Positions 57,162 to 64,000 of a DNA stretch of 64,000 bases are shown one piece after another. Numbering within the stretch: position 1 is the stretch's first letter; each line of letters begins with the position of its first letter. The notes under the pieces are model-generated. The model had not been told where the DNA came from. It was given only the letters and a program-made list of their open reading frames with translations, and did not search any database. Location of the stretch: NCBI RefSeq assembly GCF_000383235.1, contig NZ_KB910946.1, positions 1 through 64,000 of the forward strand, in the 5' to 3' direction. The stretch is from Bacillus sp. 123MFChir2. GTDB taxonomy: Bacteria > Bacillota > Bacilli > Bacillales > Bacillaceae_G. Position numbers and translations under genes: made by a program.

Positions 57162-57942
57162 AATTCATCATTATTTACATTGTTTTTTCGAGGCAAACGG
57201 CTGTGAAATTTTGCAGCGTTCCCCTCATTTATTAGACGTTCAATTAACAATCGAAATGGATAAACTACTGATGAACCGTCCATTTTATTGGCATTATCTT
57301 GAAAAAACAGGTGGGATACCAAATCCGATGCGTCTTACATTCATTACTGATGCAAAACCCGAGGAGAAAGAAGGCGAGTTCATTCACTACGGTTCTCCGC
57401 GCTTACATCAAATTTTTCAAGCAACAAAAGAATTAGGTGCTTACATTCGTTTATTTGAGGATGTACATTCAAATGGACAAACAAGCACTCCGCTTCACCC
57501 TTGGCTTGGCGTCAATATAAAGGTCTCTTATCAATGTGATCGAAAAAAGGATATGCTGTATTCCATCGGGATTCACCTTATTTCTGGTGCAATGATTACA
57601 AATTTTCATGAGGCATTAACAGCGCTTCGTCTTACACCAAAAATCCCTGATTTTTGTTTTACATTAACGCCAATTATTAAACCGCAAAGCGGCTTATCTA
57701 GAATAGAAGAAGCTACGAAACGTATCATTGCTTCAGACGATCACTCATGGGCTGAAGAAGCAAAAGTTCGTTGGAATCACGATTTACAACTACTAAACCG
57801 CTTTTATGAGGAAAGTAATGAATTACCAGAAAGCTACGAAATAGAAAAACGAGCCTTACAAGAGCAATATGAACCGCGCATTATGATGCAAATTATAAAC
57901 GGCGGACTCTTTTATGTGACAGCCAATCATTTTCTAACATAA
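57148..57942 (+). CDS. yqhG: YqhG-family protein
   Basis: 264 residues from ATG 57148 behind GAGGTGCG. Conserved YqhG family of Bacillus, starting QQHEIHHYLHCFFEANGCEI, with LDVQLTIEMDKLLMNRPFYWHYLE in pieces. Always downstream of yqhH, so the two probably work together; unknown function. The upstream frame to 57109 lies inside yqhH. Confidence 0.9.
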   Translation: MQQHEIHHYLHCFFEANGCEILQRSPHLLDVQLTIEMDKLLMNRPFYWHYLEKTGGIPNPMRLTFITDAKPEEKEGEFIHYGSPRLHQIFQATKELGAYIRLFEDVHSNGQTSTPLHPWLGVNIKVSYQCDRKKDMLYSIGIHLISGAMITNFHEALTALRLTPKIPDFCFTLTPIIKPQSGLSRIEEATKRIIASDDHSWAEEAKVRWNHDLQLLNRFYEESNELPESYEIEKRALQEQYEPRIMMQIINGGLFYVTANHFLT

Positions 57943-57971
57943 AAAAACTCCTTCTACAAGGAGCTTTTTTA
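57941..57971. terminator. yqhHG terminator
   Basis: AAAAAACTCCTT and AAGGAGCTTTTTT with a 4-nt loop. Confidence 0.85.
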
Positions 57972-57993
57972 TGTTAGAAAGTAAAAGTTCATT

Positions 57994-58140
57994 TTAGATT
58001 TTCCCATTATATTTCCGGCCATCGTTATGTTCTTGCTGATGAATTTTTGTCATTCTTTTTTGATATTCTCTATCTTTTGCACTTACATGATTTGCATCCG
58101 TTTCTGTATTCTTCTTTGAACCGCCTGCTCCGTTACTCAT
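57994..58140 (-). CDS. Small hydrophilic protein, unknown
   Basis: 48 residues from ATG 58140 behind GGGGGTGA. Rich in Lys, Asn, Gly, His and Glu (SNGAGGSKKNTETDANHVSA; QRMT-like KRMTKIHQQEHNDGRKYNG). It looks like the short, disordered proteins common in spore-formers, though I cannot name it. The 67-codon frame to 58197 has no ribosome site. Confidence 0.6.
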   Translation of the reverse strand: MSNGAGGSKKNTETDANHVSAKDREYQKRMTKIHQQEHNDGRKYNGKI

Positions 58141-58203
58141 TTTGTTCACCCCCACTCGTATATACTTCGGCATTAGTTTTCGCAATCCACATTCCACTTA
58201 TAC

Positions 58204-58235
58204 AAAAAATAAGGAGAGGAAATCCCCTCTCCTTA
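58204..58235 (-). terminator. Terminator of the gene at 58233
   Basis: AAGGAGAGG and CCTCTCCTT around AAATCC, with an interrupted T-rich tail on the minus strand (TTATTTTTTG). Confidence 0.82.
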
Positions 58236-58454
58236 CACATATTTTTGAAACATATCATGTAACTCTTGATTCACAAGATAAGAAATCTGCTCATCTGACT
58301 TATGAGGATAACGATCACGTAGTCGAATAGATGCCTTTAAAACTAAGTTCTCTAATACAGAACGCCCGCCCTTTCCATAAATCGTCTCTGCATATTCTAT
58401 CAATTTTCCATCCTCAACTGTTGCAGGAGTTTGATCGAAGAAAAATTTACTCAT
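58233..58454 (-). CDS. Small helical protein, unknown
   Basis: 73 residues from ATG 58454 behind AAAGGAGAGGTGG; mostly helical with GKLIEYAETIYGKGGRSVLE and a C-terminal SDEQISYLVNQELHDMFQKYV in pieces. Cytoplasmic. No known family. A TGAAAGCGTTTTAA sequence about 170 bp upstream resembles a CcpA site. Confidence 0.72.
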   Translation of the reverse strand: MSKFFFDQTPATVEDGKLIEYAETIYGKGGRSVLENLVLKASIRLRDRYPHKSDEQISYLVNQELHDMFQKYV

Positions 58455-58859
58455 TTGTACCACCTCTCCTTTGATAACGTTTACATTTATATAAACTCAA
58501 TATGTTATTTATTTCACAATTAATGTATGCATGTATAGATGATTAGTTCCATTATAAAACAACATTGCCATAGTATCAAAGTGTATTTTAAACAATTTTG
58601 TGAACAAATATAAAAAATGAAAGCGTTTTAAATATTGTTATTAACATTATACCAAATAAACTTAATAATCAAATGTACTAAAAACTTAAATGTTACTATT
58701 AAAGACAAAAGTTCTTTATAGTATGAAATAAATATCTAAATTACCTTACAAATTTAAAAAATTGCATAAAAAAAGCTTTTAAAGGAATTTCCTCCTCTAA
58801 AAGCTTTTTTGCTATTCATTATGTACACGACTTCGTGAACGTAAAATATTATCCTTTAA
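58455..58859. other. A/T-rich intergenic stretch
   Basis: No gene seen. Contains the leader of the 58233-58454 gene, a cre-like TGAAAGCGTTTTAA at 58618-58631 (one mismatch at the conserved C), and the ECF gene terminator at 58767-58811. Confidence 0.6.
58767..58811. terminator. Terminator of the cobalamin-riboswitch operon
   Basis: AAAAAAGCTTTTA and TAAAAGCTTTTTT enclose a 16-nt loop with A/T-runs on both sides. Confidence 0.85.
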
Positions 58860-59444
58860 TCACGCATCTTTGTGCTCTTTCGCATTTTCGTGTATATATG
58901 AACTTTGATATTTAATTAATAACTTATCAAGCAATGGCAATAAAATTGGTGCTAACACCATATAAAATCCAACATTTCCAATCGCGTGATTGAGATCAAA
59001 CGGTAAGCCTGCCATATAATAAGCCCAAAAATATTTCAAGCCATAAATCGGTGCTTGACATAAAGAAATAACAAATCCATATAAAAAACCTGTAAATCCA
59101 GCGTACAATCCCATAATGACATGTGGGATTTTTGAAAACATAGGTCGGATAACCAAACCTGTAATAAGCACAATAACAACATACGAAATAATTTGTGGAA
59201 TTGTCCAAATTCCTATTCCTAATATTAAGTTTGATGCTACCATAACAAGAATAGCGTGCACAATTCCATAACGTATTCCCATTAGCAATGTTACTAAAAT
59301 AAGTAATGTCGTTGTTGGTTGTACATTAGGAATAAACGCAAATATCAATCTTCCAGCAACTGATAACGCAGTTAGTACAGCCACTAATGCAATACTTTTA
59401 ATATGTGTAATCGGAACATTAGAAGATCGGTTATGAAGCTGCAT
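58860..59444 (-). CDS. ECF transporter S component, probably for cobalamin
   Basis: 194 residues with about six membrane helices. ECF S-component hallmarks include AVLTALSVAGRLIFAFIPNVQPT, LLMGIRYGI, GIWTIPQIISY and GNVGFYMVLAPILL. S components bind the vitamin and dock with the shared EcfA-EcfA'-EcfT module, which is not encoded here. The gene overlaps the DUF4430 gene by 14 bp and is controlled by a cobalamin riboswitch, so cobalamin or a precursor is the likely substrate. Cobalt is a less likely alternative. Confidence 0.87.
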   Translation of the reverse strand: MQLHNRSSNVPITHIKSIALVAVLTALSVAGRLIFAFIPNVQPTTTLLILVTLLMGIRYGIVHAILVMVASNLILGIGIWTIPQIISYVVIVLITGLVIRPMFSKIPHVIMGLYAGFTGFLYGFVISLCQAPIYGLKYFWAYYMAGLPFDLNHAIGNVGFYMVLAPILLPLLDKLLIKYQSSYIHENAKEHKDA

Positions 59445-59832
59445 GTAAATCCCACTTCACTTCGTCACCGTTTTTTAATTCAGTTTCGTTTGCACCTTTT
59501 ACTGCTGGTGTACCATTAACATTAAACAACCAATACTTATTTTCTTTCGTATCTTGTTTAATTCCATTAATCGAAGTGATAAACCCTTTATTCTCTTCAA
59601 TTTTGAAGTTCTTCTTCATCACGTCTAAAAGTGTTTCTTTTCCCGTAATTTCAATAGTCTTTTTTTCTACCTTACTATCACCATTATTTTGCGTTATTTC
59701 AATTGTTACTTTACTTACTGCATCTTTCTGTTTTGAGGTATTAACAGATGCGTCTTTGTTTGAACAACCAACGATGTTTATTAACATCACGATTGCAAAA
59801 AGTACCTTCATCATCGTTTTCGTTACTTTCAT
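59431..59832 (-). CDS. DUF4430 (transcobalamin-like) lipoprotein
   Basis: 133 residues from the second of two adjacent ATGs (59832; AAAGGAG at 6 bp; 59835 is possible). Signal peptide with lipobox VGCS, a Lys/Ser/Thr linker, then a DUF4430 domain (ETLLDVMKKNFKIEENKGFI; YWLFNVNGTPAVKGANETEL in pieces) related to the C-terminal domain of transcobalamin and intrinsic factor. The predicted outer-face anchor and the riboswitch suggest it captures cobalamin for the S component. Confidence 0.87.
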   Translation of the reverse strand: MKVTKTMMKVLFAIVMLINIVGCSNKDASVNTSKQKDAVSKVTIEITQNNGDSKVEKKTIEITGKETLLDVMKKNFKIEENKGFITSINGIKQDTKENKYWLFNVNGTPAVKGANETELKNGDEVKWDLHAAS

Positions 59833-59852
59833 CATGGTCTCCTTTCTGTCCA

Positions 59853-59895
59853 AATAAAAAAGGCCTAGTAAGGCGTATAAGCAAAAACTAGACCT
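59853..59895 (-). terminator. Riboswitch-controlled intrinsic terminator
   Basis: AGGTCTAGT and ACTAGGCCT (one G-T pair) around a 17-nt loop, followed on the minus strand by TTTTTTATTT. It lies between the cobalamin aptamer and the lipoprotein gene, 20 bp before the ribosome site, so control is by premature termination. Confidence 0.88.
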
Positions 59896-59896
59896 G

Positions 59897-60032
59897 TAGA
59901 CTAACCTCTTTGCCTCGAAACAGTTAGTCTAAACAAAGCTGTATGTAATCGACCTGACTTAAGACTAGATATCTAATCTATTACAGTGGCGGGACCGCGT
60001 TGGAATTTCACCAAACTTCCATTACCTACAAC
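59897..60032 (-). ncRNA. Cobalamin riboswitch
   Basis: On the minus strand the hallmark segments occur in order: GGAAGTTTGGTGAAATTCC, GCGGTCCCGCCACTGTAA (the B12 box region), AAGTCAGGTCGA, and a closing stem (AGACTAAC / GTTAGTCT). The spacing fits the class I aptamer. A TGATATAAT extended -10 lies about 55 bp upstream. Confidence 0.95.
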
Positions 60033-60086
60033 ATTTTTATGAACGATTTTTTTACAATTAATTACTAAGTTTAATAATTCCCCACT

Positions 60087-60095
60087 ATTATATCA
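60087..60095 (-). promoter_or_regulatory. Extended -10 promoter for the riboswitch operon
   Basis: TGATATAAT on the minus strand (TG-N-TATAAT). No good -35 at 17 bp. Start of transcription would be near 60080. Confidence 0.6.
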
Positions 60096-60205
60096 CAATG
60101 AAAGCTTAAATATTTCGGGATAACTAATCATTTTTTATTCTTAATCCTATGAACAAGTTCAATATTCAGAATTTTTATTGTACAATACAAAAAAGGAGGA
60201 GTTCA

Positions 60206-60829
60206 ATGAAACAAAACAATAAAGTAATTTACGATATTATTTTTTATCTTATCTTTCCATTTGTTATTTGGAAATTTGGCAAACAATATATGGATGCATA
60301 TTATGCCATGCTACTTTCTTCTGTTCCAGGTATTTTTTATACACTGTATTGTTTCAAGAAAGAACGGCAATTTCATGTGACCGGCTTTTTTATCCTCGTT
60401 ACAATGATTGTAAATACAAGCGTAGATATACTTTCCGGATCAGCTGAGAAAATGTTATGGAACGACGTGTACTATCACATTGTACTTGGTATTGTTGTGA
60501 TATGTACCATTTTTATCAAACAACCACTTATGTTATATTTCGCAGCCGACCTTGCTGCATTGCAAGGGGATGATCGAAAGAAATCGCAATTGTTATATCG
60601 TGACCCTCGCCTCTTTCCATCGTTCCAATACTTTACTTTCTTTTTTGGCTTACAATTTATTGTACTTAGCGGTATTAAGATTTATATGATTTCTAAATTT
60701 GGAGTAGACGGATACGGAGAAATGAAAGCGATTATGACAGGAGTTGGTTGGTGCATTTCAATCGGAATTGGAGCTGGGTTCCTTTGGATTAGTAATAAAA
60801 TTAACCAAGTGACCGAAGCTGAAGTTTAA
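60206..60829 (+). CDS. VC0807-family membrane protein
   Basis: 207 residues from ATG 60206 behind AAAAGGAGGAG; the frame to 60149 has no ribosome site. Six hydrophobic helices. MLLSSVPGIFYTLYCFKKER, SVDILSGSAEKMLWND and KQPLMLYFAADLAALQG are the conserved features of the VC0807 family, whose function is unknown. Diverges from the cobalamin operon. Confidence 0.82.
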   Translation: MKQNNKVIYDIIFYLIFPFVIWKFGKQYMDAYYAMLLSSVPGIFYTLYCFKKERQFHVTGFFILVTMIVNTSVDILSGSAEKMLWNDVYYHIVLGIVVICTIFIKQPLMLYFAADLAALQGDDRKKSQLLYRDPRLFPSFQYFTFFFGLQFIVLSGIKIYMISKFGVDGYGEMKAIMTGVGWCISIGIGAGFLWISNKINQVTEAEV

Positions 60830-60832
60830 TGC

Positions 60833-60939
60833 ATAAAGTGAAACTTCCATCATTGGGAGTTTTTTATCTCCCACCTTACTTCCTTTTTTCTCTATACATT
60901 TTGAGGTGGAAGTCCTACTGCCCGCTAAAGTGGGATAAA
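60833..60939 (+). repeat. Family B repeat (complete copy)
   Basis: ATAAAGTGAAACTTCCATCA, a GGGAG/CTCCC hairpin, TTTTTCTCTATACATTTTGA, then CTACTGCCCGCTAAAGTGGG and ATAAAA. It starts 4 bp after the stop of the VC0807 gene. Confidence 0.82.
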
Positions 60940-60942
60940 AAA

Positions 60943-60983
60943 GAAGCTCCACTGCTTGTAAGCGGTGGAGCTTCTTTTCTAGG
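60943..60983 (+). terminator. Strong terminator after the VC0807 gene
   Basis: AAGAAGCTCCACTGC and AGCGGTGGAGCTTCTT form a near-perfect 15-bp stem, with a TTTTCT tail. It follows directly on the family B repeat. Confidence 0.9.
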
Positions 60984-61029
60984 TTATATTGTCGAATATA
61001 CAGCGTGTTCAACTCGCCGTAGAAATTGT

Positions 61030-61056
61030 ACTATGACATAAAACCCTTTTCTAGTT
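61030..61056 (+). repeat. Fragment of a family A repeat
   Basis: ATGACATAAAACCCTTTTCT is identical to the left part of copy 4 (36672-36692), but the core and other end are missing. Confidence 0.6.
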
Positions 61057-61079
61057 GAAAATTATTCCATGAAAAATAC

Positions 61080-61277
61080 TTAACTCGATTTCTTTCTCTT
61101 CTTCATTTGACGATAAAAGAATGCAGCACTTACCGGCAACATACCAAACCAACGATTTAAGAATGGTTCTCTCTCTTCACGGCGCTGTTGCCGTTTTTGT
61201 TTTCGATCCTCTTTTGGAGCATCCATATATGATACAAATTGTTGTGTGACATATCTTATATAATCATTTGTAGACAT
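61080..61277 (-). CDS. yqzE: YqzE-like protein
   Basis: 65 residues from ATG 61277 behind AGAGGTGAT. N-terminal STNDYIRYVTQQFVSYMDAP, a very basic middle (KQKRQQRREERE) and a hydrophobic stretch WFGMLPVSAAFFY. Matches the YqzE family, found next to the comG operon in Bacillus. Unknown role. Confidence 0.88.
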   Translation of the reverse strand: MSTNDYIRYVTQQFVSYMDAPKEDRKQKRQQRREEREPFLNRWFGMLPVSAAFFYRQMKKRKKSS

Positions 61278-61313
61278 ATCTATCACCTCTACTAGATTAG
61301 TATGTCCACTTCT

Positions 61314-61811
61314 TTATTTATTAATCCGCCCTTGAATTTCTTGAACAATTGCTTCAATACTTTTATTTGTCGTATCGATCTTCACCGTTGCTTCTTCATA
61401 ATAAGCTTGACGCTTTTCAAATTTCTCGATAAACGACCCTATATTCTCCTTTTGAAACAACGGTCTTGTTGTATCCCCAGCAATTCGCTCCGCAATGACA
61501 TGTGGATCACAGTACAAATAAATTACAGTTCCATGTTCTTTCATCCACTTTCGGTTCTCCGCTTTTTCAACGATTCCTCCTCCAGTTGTAATAATATAAT
61601 CATTTGTCGGTAATGATTGCAGAACTTCACTTTCATACTTTCGGAAAACATCTTCTCCTTCTTCTGAAAAGATATCCCGAATCAGTTTCCTTTTCTTTTC
61701 TTCAATACGCTGATCTGTATCAATAACTGGCATATGAAGTGCACTACTTAATGCTTTACCAACTGTTGTTTTCCCAGATCCCATAAAACCTGTTATATAT
61801 AATGTTTGCAT
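61314..61811 (-). CDS. aroK: Shikimate kinase
   Basis: 165-residue P-loop kinase. Walker [15 protein letters not shown], the shikimate-binding [10 protein letters not shown] and GGGIVEK, and the lid RPLFQKEN. Located right after comGG, the usual position in this group. Confidence 0.95.
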   Translation of the reverse strand: MQTLYITGFMGSGKTTVGKALSSALHMPVIDTDQRIEEKKRKLIRDIFSEEGEDVFRKYESEVLQSLPTNDYIITTGGGIVEKAENRKWMKEHGTVIYLYCDPHVIAERIAGDTTRPLFQKENIGSFIEKFEKRQAYYEEATVKIDTTNKSIEAIVQEIQGRINK

Positions 61812-61812
61812 G

Positions 61813-62193
61813 TTATCCTCTCTCCTCTTGCCAATTCGTAATTGCTTCGTTATTTGTATTATAATGAAAGCTAACTTTACTTGCGCGCTTTCGTTTTGTT
61901 ATACATTGTAAAGTAATAGAAGCATTTCCATCTACAATTGTGTAATTTCCCTTTGCTTCACCTGCCTCGTACGAATAAATAAATTCTCTGTTTCCCATTG
62001 TAGCTTTTAATTCTTGTTTCACATCCGCAACAGCTTGGCTCGTTATTTCTTCTAAAATAAACAATTCTTCTGCTTCTGTATAAAATTTTTGATCTGATAG
62101 GAGTATATTTGTCTCATATACTAAAAAAGACATGAGTAAAAATAGGAGGATGATTGTTCCCGGCATTGTAAATCCACTTTCCGACTTCATCAT
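61813..62193 (-). CDS. comGG: Competence pseudopilin ComGG
   Basis: 126-residue minor pseudopilin. N-terminal [21 protein letters not shown] is the type-IV-pilin-like hydrophobic helix after the KSESG leader. Overlaps comGF by 4 bp. Confidence 0.87.
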   Translation of the reverse strand: MMKSESGFTMPGTIILLFLLMSFLVYETNILLSDQKFYTEAEELFILEEITSQAVADVKQELKATMGNREFIYSYEAGEAKGNYTIVDGNASITLQCITKRKRASKVSFHYNTNNEAITNWQEERG

Positions 62194-62628
62194 TTCACCT
62201 CAATAGCAGAGTAACGGGTAACAACACCATCATATACTTTACCGTTTATATCCTGCACACGTATGATTAATGTATGAGCTGCTAATTGATAAGAAATGTC
62301 CCCTACTTTTTGTAATAGAACTTCATGACCCGTCCCATTTACTTTTCGAACAATATTATTTCCAGACTTAACATATGTGATTTGTTCTCCTGCCTTTGTT
62401 TTGAAAAACAATTTTCCTTCCCCATTATTTCCTTCTTCTACATCGCGAAACTCAATTTGCACCTGCTCTAAAAAAACGTTCCATTCCCAATTCGTGATTT
62501 GTTTAGGGGTACGGGGGTTCTATAAAGAGGAGTTGAAGACGGGGGAGAAGAAGAAAAAATACAGATATAAATAGAAAACAGATCATAACTTCTAACAACG
62601 TAAACCCCGATTGCTTATTTTTTAACAT
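62190..62628 (-). pseudogene. comGF: Minor pseudopilin comGF, frameshifted
   Basis: ATG 62628 opens a pilin-like N-terminus (NKQSGFTLLEVMICFLFISV) that continues to an early stop (41 codons) just after IEPPYP. The rest of ComGF continues in another frame (TNWEWNVFLEQVQIEFRDVE in pieces, then 90 more residues to 62190). Total length 439 nt is one base more than a multiple of three. The shift falls near a run of five G (plus strand, 62513-62517). Removing one base restores a protein of 145 residues, the normal length. Real mutation or sequencing error cannot be told from the sequence alone. Confidence 0.85.
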
Positions 62629-62932
62629 GACGACACCGTTCATTCTCTCGCTGTTTACTATCTTTCCACATTACGCACACTTTTTCTGTCTTCCATTGAA
62701 TTGTATATACCGTATGTTCATAGCGTTTTTCTATTACTGGCGATACTACATGGTCATACATATATACAGCGGCCACTTCTTTCAACAGTAGCTGCGCTCT
62801 GTATCGAAGCTGAATATTTTTTCGTTCCTGCATAATAAGAAGCGTTTGCGGAATTAAAAGCGAAACGGCCATCATTAATAAACTAAGAGACACAAGCATT
62901 TCTAGCATAACCGAACCTTTGTCACACTTCAT
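62615..62932 (-). CDS. comGE: Competence pseudopilin ComGE
   Basis: 105 residues from ATG 62932, overlapping the end of comGD by 11 bp and the start of comGF by 14 bp. N-terminal MKCDKGSVMLEMLVSLSLL with the Glu5-type residue of type IV pilins. The frame upstream to 63028 lies inside comGD. Confidence 0.88.
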   Translation of the reverse strand: MKCDKGSVMLEMLVSLSLLMMAVSLLIPQTLLIMQERKNIQLRYRAQLLLKEVAAVYMYDHVVSPVIEKRYEHTVYTIQWKTEKVCVMWKDSKQRENERCRHVKK

Positions 62933-63356
62933 AATACGTAAATCTCCCTCTCCCAAGTTGAAATACAACATGATACGTTTTAGATTTATAAGAAATAATA
63001 ATCGTTCCACCTCTATTAATATTTCCATCCGCTCCGTAACTCATTGGATTAGGGAACGTGTTTATATTCACCTGTATATCAGATGGATAGTAACGAACGA
63101 GAACAGGGTTTGTTTCTCCCGATGATGTAATAGTGTACGAAGCTTGATTAGGAAACCACCGTAATGTGTGACGGTTATGGCGGCTCATTGCTACTTGTTG
63201 CATGAAAAGGATATCTTGAGAAAATTGGTGCATAAACTGATTCATCTTTTGTTTTTCGTAAATCGACGATAAATTAAAATACGTTACTACACTTAAAATA
63301 GAAATAGCACTTAATACGATGAGCATTTCTAATAGAGTAAAGCCATTTTTTTTCAC
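62922..63356 (-). CDS. comGD: Competence pseudopilin ComGD
   Basis: 144-residue minor pseudopilin. MKKNGFTLLEMLIVLSAISI carries the prepilin peptidase site (G|FTLLE) and the hydrophobic helix. Overlaps comGC by 4 bp. Confidence 0.92.
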   Translation of the reverse strand: MKKNGFTLLEMLIVLSAISILSVVTYFNLSSIYEKQKMNQFMHQFSQDILFMQQVAMSRHNRHTLRWFPNQASYTITSSGETNPVLVRYYPSDIQVNINTFPNPMSYGADGNINRGGTIIISYKSKTYHVVFQLGRGRFTYYEV

Positions 63357-63658
63357 GATTTCCCTACAACTTTAACCTCTCCATTTGCAGCATCAATTGT
63401 AATGCTCTCCCCTTTTGGACAAGTTTTAGATGTAATATACTTCCCCGTATATAAATCATCCACCGTTGGGATTTTATTATGTTCTAATTGATATGCTTGT
63501 ACTTGTGATTCAACTGACTTTACAAAAGCATCACATCCCTTTCCTTGTACAGAAGATCGTTGATTTACGACATTTGGAATAATAAGCAGTAATAACACAG
63601 AGATGACAACCATAACAAGCAACATTTCTAACAGCGTAAAGCCTTTTTCATTTTTCAC
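63353..63658 (-). CDS. comGC: Major competence pseudopilin ComGC
   Basis: 101-residue major subunit of the competence pseudopilus for DNA uptake. The prepilin site NEKG|FTLLEML is processed by ComC. Two Cys residues are seen (GCDAFVK, TCPKGE), as needed for the intramolecular disulfide. Confidence 0.95.
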   Translation of the reverse strand: MKNEKGFTLLEMLLVMVVISVLLLLIIPNVVNQRSSVQGKGCDAFVKSVESQVQAYQLEHNKIPTVDDLYTGKYITSKTCPKGESITIDAANGEVKVVGKS

Positions 63659-63670
63659 AGAACATGCCTC

Positions 63671-64000
63671 CTAAATAGAATCCATCATTTGAAACATCGG
63701 CATAATCATCGCTAAGTACATAAGCACAACAACCATTCCGATACATGCAAACAAAAGGGGCTGTATAACAAATAAAATACGATTAATTTTCTCTTCGATT
63801 TTTTCAATTGTCATTTCACTATAATCGGCAAGCTCAGTTGCTAAATTGCCATTTGCTTGTCCATGTTTAATAATGTAAGCGAGCTCTTGTTCATAATACG
63901 AACGATTCATCATAATAGAATCAAGATGGTCCCCTATCGTTAATAACTCCTGTATTTTGAGAGCTTCACATTGAAAAAACAAATGATGTTTTTGCTCCTT
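63671..64000 (-). CDS. comGB: Competence membrane protein ComGB, C-terminal part
   Basis: Runs off the right edge; 109 codons are seen, coming in from the edge. GspF/PilC-type inner-membrane platform protein: YYEQELAYIIKHGQANGNLA and the C-terminal helix QPLLFACIGMVVVLMYLAMI. It ends 12 bp before comGC. Confidence 0.9.
   Translation of the reverse strand, partial: KEQKHHLFFQCEALKIQELLTIGDHLDSIMMNRSYYEQELAYIIKHGQANGNLATELADYSEMTIEKIEEKINRILFVIQPLLFACIGMVVVLMYLAMIMPMFQMMDSI

Noticed and set aside
60829-61041. 70-codon frame after the VC0807 gene
   Set aside because: It runs through a family B repeat and a strong terminator hairpin.

Overview
The window is chromosomal DNA of a low-GC, spore-forming Firmicute, almost certainly a member of the Bacillus cereus group. 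Gene order follows the Bacillus bkd - spo0A - spoIVB - recN - ahrC - yqxC - dxs - ispA - xseBA - folD - nusB - yqhY - accCB - spoIIIAH-AA - efp - papA - yqhSRQP - mntR - lipM - yqhL - gcvPB/PA/T - yqhHG - yqzE - aroK - comG block. Proteins such as leucine dehydrogenase, ArgR and LipM look like B. cereus group versions, and intergenic spaces carry bcr-like repeats of the kind known from that group. Several proteins (for example Dxs) differ from what I remember of B. anthracis/B. cereus sensu stricto, so a divergent group member is possible; I cannot fix the species.

Layout, left to right. (1) 1-163: the 5' end of an IS1182-type transposase running off the left edge. (2) 0.3-10.7 kb: the branched-chain amino/keto acid catabolic operon, minus strand (ptb - bcd - buk - lpdV - bkdAA - bkdAB - bkdB), behind a clear sigma-54 promoter and its activator gene bkdR. 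(3) 10.8-24.7 kb: yqzF, yqiK, a YycC-like gene, spo0A, spoIVB, recN, argR, and an isoprenoid/DNA-repair/folate run (yqxC, dxs, ispA, xseB, xseA, folD, nusB). (4) 25-34 kb: yqhY, accC, accB, then the eight-gene spoIIIA operon and yqhV. The 1 kb between accB and spoIIIAH is filled with repeats. (5) 34-39.5 kb: a small membrane gene, efp, papA, aroQ, yqhR, yqhQ, yqhP, mntR. (6) 39.6-51.2 kb: an accessory stretch broken up by repeats. It holds a PadR/DUF1129 module, an unknown Pro/Thr/Lys-rich protein, lipM, yqhL, a lipoprotein, a LacI regulator, a TetR + paired SMR efflux module, small membrane genes, and a YtrA-type GntR regulator with an ABC transporter. (7) 51.3-58 kb: the glycine cleavage operon (gcvT-gcvPA-gcvPB) and yqhH-yqhG. 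(8) 58-61 kb: two small genes, a cobalamin-riboswitch-controlled DUF4430 lipoprotein + ECF S-component pair, and a VC0807-family membrane protein. (9) 61-64 kb: yqzE, aroK and the distal competence pseudopilus operon (comGB partial, C, D, E, F, G), in which comGF is frameshifted as read.

Functional links. BkdB and the glycine cleavage H protein both need lipoate, which LipM helps attach. Spo0A, SpoIVB and SpoIIIA act successively in sporulation. ArgR, MntR, BkdR and the accessory regulators (PadR, LacI, TetR, GntR) are local or global transcription factors, and several have recognisable operators here.

Two dispersed repeat families stand out. Family A is MITE-like, about 150-220 bp, with eight copies and two fragments. 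Family B is a modular palindromic repeat with an AAAGTGAAACTTCCATCA end and a TACTGCCCG...CGGGATAAA end, in five places. Both sit only between genes and often where gene order departs from B. subtilis.
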